Assembly: GCA_024695575.1 (NCBI GenBank)
Contig: JAILHY010000056.1
Location: forward strand, 1-42,400
From: Lachnospiraceae bacterium
GTDB taxonomy: Bacteria; Bacillota; Clostridia; Lachnospirales; Lachnospiraceae
Direction: 5' to 3'
DNA: 42,400 nt
Shown here: positions 41,143 through 42,400 of the stretch, in pieces
How positions within the stretch are numbered: position 1 is the stretch's first letter
Layout: every line of letters starts with the position of its first letter
Position numbers and translations under genes: made by a program
The notes under the pieces: model-generated
What the model was told of the DNA's origin: nothing
Database searches by the model: none
What the model saw: only the letters and a program-made list of their open reading frames with translations

Positions 41143-42400
41143 TTATTTATATTCCTTAACCTTGAAAGAATCAAATACAAGTTTCCTTGCCTCATTAAGG
41201 CCGGATATCTCTCCGTCTGCCAGCATCTGCGCTGCCAGATTACCGATGGCGGTAGCTTCACCGGGACCTGCGTAGATCGTGCATCCTGTATGTCTGGCAG
41301 TGAGTTCGTTTAAGTACTCCGCATTTGAGCCGCCACCCACTACGTAAACGCTGTCGTATTTAAGTCCTGTGATGCTCTCAAGCTCTTCGATGGTTTTTTT
41401 GTAACATACCGCAAGAGAATTGTAAATAACACAGGCAAGTTCGTAAATGCCATCAGGAACCTGCTGACCTGTTTCTGCACAGGCCTTCTTAACTTCCTCC
41501 GACATGGACTTGGGCGCCAGGAATCTGCCATCATTGGCATCAACAAGTGACTTGATATCGCACTTTGCAGCCTTTTCGCAAATGGATCCGAAGGACTCGG
41601 TAGGTGCAAGTTCCTTTCTAACCGACTGGATCATCCAAAGACCCATGATGTTCTTTAAGTATCTGAAACGGTAATCGTAACCGCCTTCGTTGGTAAAGTT
41701 GAGACTCTTTGACTCAGGTGAGCAATCCGCCTTCATAAGTTCGGTTCCCATCAGTGACCAGGTTCCGGAACTTATGTAAACCACGTTATCCTTGTTGGTG
41801 GGAACTGCTATTACCGCGGATCCTGTGTCGTGAGTTGCAGGAAGCACAACCTTACAGTCAAAGCCGACCGCATCGGCTACTTCTTTCTTTAAGTTTCCGA
41901 GAGTCTGACCCGGTTTGTGCATTTTCTGAAAGATCCTGCGGGGATATCCAAGCTTATCGATGAGTTCAAAATCCCAGTCGTGGGTTTCGGGGCTTACAAG
42001 CTGACCGGTGGTTGCGTTGGTATACTCCTGAGCCTTCACTCCCGTAAGAAGGAAATTGAAATAATCCGGGATCATCAGCATGGCATGAGCCTTGTTCAAA
42101 AGCTCCGACTGCTTAACCTTAACTGCCATTAACTGATAGATTGTGTTAAATGGCTGTTTCTGAATACCGGTGCGGGCATATAGCTCATCCTCGGGAATCG
42201 CTTTGTACACATCCTTATCGATGCCTTCGGTACGGGAATCCCTGTAGGCTACGGCAGGACCCAGCATCTTGTCATTTTCATCCAAAAGAACGAAATCAAC
42301 GCCCCATGTGTCGATACCCACGGAAACAGGAATCTTGCCGATCTCTTTACACTTACGCATGCCCGTAAGAATGCTCTTAAACAAAGAATCCGTATCCCAG
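41143..42400 (-). CDS. rhaB: Rhamnulokinase (partial, N-terminus off window)
   Basis: This FGGY-family sugar kinase phosphorylates L-rhamnulose to rhamnulose 1-phosphate. The visible 418 codons start within the N-terminal domain (WDTDSLF...) and include SVGIDTWGVDFVLLD, AYRDSRTEG, LPATHDTGSAVIAVPT (phosphate loop region), YISSGTWSLMG and the C-terminal VYVVGGGSNAEYLNELTA plus GPGEATAIGNLAAQ. The reading frame is open to the right edge, so the true start lies outside; a TTG at 42384 in frame is internal. It precedes rhaA by 14 bases, in the usual catabolic order. Confidence 0.95.
   Translation of the reverse strand, partial: WDTDSLFKSILTGMRKCKEIGKIPVSVGIDTWGVDFVLLDENDKMLGPAVAYRDSRTEGIDKDVYKAIPEDELYARTGIQKQPFNTIYQLMAVKVKQSELLNKAHAMLMIPDYFNFLLTGVKAQEYTNATTGQLVSPETHDWDFELIDKLGYPRRIFQKMHKPGQTLGNLKKEVADAVGFDCKVVLPATHDTGSAVIAVPTNKDNVVYISSGTWSLMGTELMKADCSPESKSLNFTNEGGYDYRFRYLKNIMGLWMIQSVRKELAPTESFGSICEKAAKCDIKSLVDANDGRFLAPKSMSEEVKKACAETGQQVPDGIYELACVIYNSLAVCYKKTIEELESITGLKYDSVYVVGGGSNAEYLNELTARHTGCTIYAGPGEATAIGNLAAQMLADGEISGLNEARKLVFDSFKVKEYK

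Noticed and set aside
42382-42384. TTG at 42384 as the rhaB start codon
   Set aside because: The frame stays open to the window edge and the preceding codons (WDTDS) fit the family, so the start lies outside.
1-42400. Frequent AAAAGAA and CTTAAG words across the window
   Set aside because: They look over-represented by eye, but AAAAGAA occurs in both orientations and both fit Phe/Leu/Lys codon choice (CTT AAG for Leu-Lys); a codon-shuffled count would be needed before claiming a functional motif.
1-42400. CRISPR arrays, tRNA or rRNA genes, prophage
   Set aside because: No regularly spaced repeats, no tRNA-like TTCGAATC arm in a folded context and no phage genes were seen; intergenic gaps are mostly too short to hide them.

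Overview
The window looks like a chromosomal segment from an anaerobic clostridial Firmicute, most likely a member of the Lachnospiraceae (Butyrivibrio/Roseburia-like). This is inferred from the PolC-type replicase, the order pyrH-frr-uppS-cdsA-dxr-rseP-ispG-polC, the dnaG-rpoD-trmK order, strong GGAGG ribosome binding sites, the ferredoxin-linked indolepyruvate oxidoreductase and the many Leu CTT / Lys AAG codons. I see no tRNA, rRNA, CRISPR array, insertion sequence or prophage.

Region 1 (1-17,600, all minus strand). One long co-oriented block starts at a near-perfect sigma-A promoter (17,553-17,581) and runs leftward: NYN/LOTUS RNA-binding nuclease, YhhN membrane protein, iorA, a membrane GGDEF diguanylate cyclase, iorB, phenylacetate-CoA ligase, a tandem ACT-domain protein, lrgA, lrgB, a membrane-anchored TPR/MORN protein, a dGTPase-like HD protein, dnaG, rpoD, trmK, a TGS-uridine kinase-like protein, the RNase P RNA gene (rnpB) and a CobW GTPase cut by the window edge. 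Many neighbours overlap by 1-32 bases. The core iorA-GGDEF-iorB-paaK-ACT-lrgA-lrgB is a tight aromatic amino acid fermentation module. Arylpyruvates are oxidised to arylacetyl-CoA with reduction of ferredoxin, PaaK exchanges CoA, the ACT protein may sense amino acids, and LrgAB may move the acids across the membrane. The embedded c-di-GMP synthase makes this the most promising unusual system in the window.

Region 2 (17,600-22,970, plus strand). A complete branched-chain amino acid ABC transporter (livK-H-M-G-F) is followed by a small cytidylate kinase-like P-loop protein and a rho-independent terminator.

Region 3 (22,970-24,074, plus strand). A single Rpn-family PD-(D/E)XK nuclease has a perfect 24-bp internal duplication. 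An internal start with its own Shine-Dalgarno sequence could make a C-terminal small protein, as reported for antiphage Rpn proteins.

Region 4 (24,067-36,541, minus strand). The housekeeping operon is polysaccharide deacetylase, bactofilin, pyrH, frr, (terminator/attenuator hairpin), uppS, cdsA, dxr, rseP, ispG, polC. It joins envelope building, isoprenoid synthesis, translation recycling and replication. polC runs into the convergent rpn gene with an 8-bp overlap.

Region 5 (36,589-42,400, minus strand). This is a carbohydrate region: a divergent intracellular GH95 glycosidase, a stand-alone HicB-like repressor with its own promoter, a 12-codon upstream ORF and two tandem terminators, then L-rhamnose isomerase and a rhamnulokinase cut by the window edge. 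It suggests growth on plant pectin or other deoxyhexose-containing glycans.
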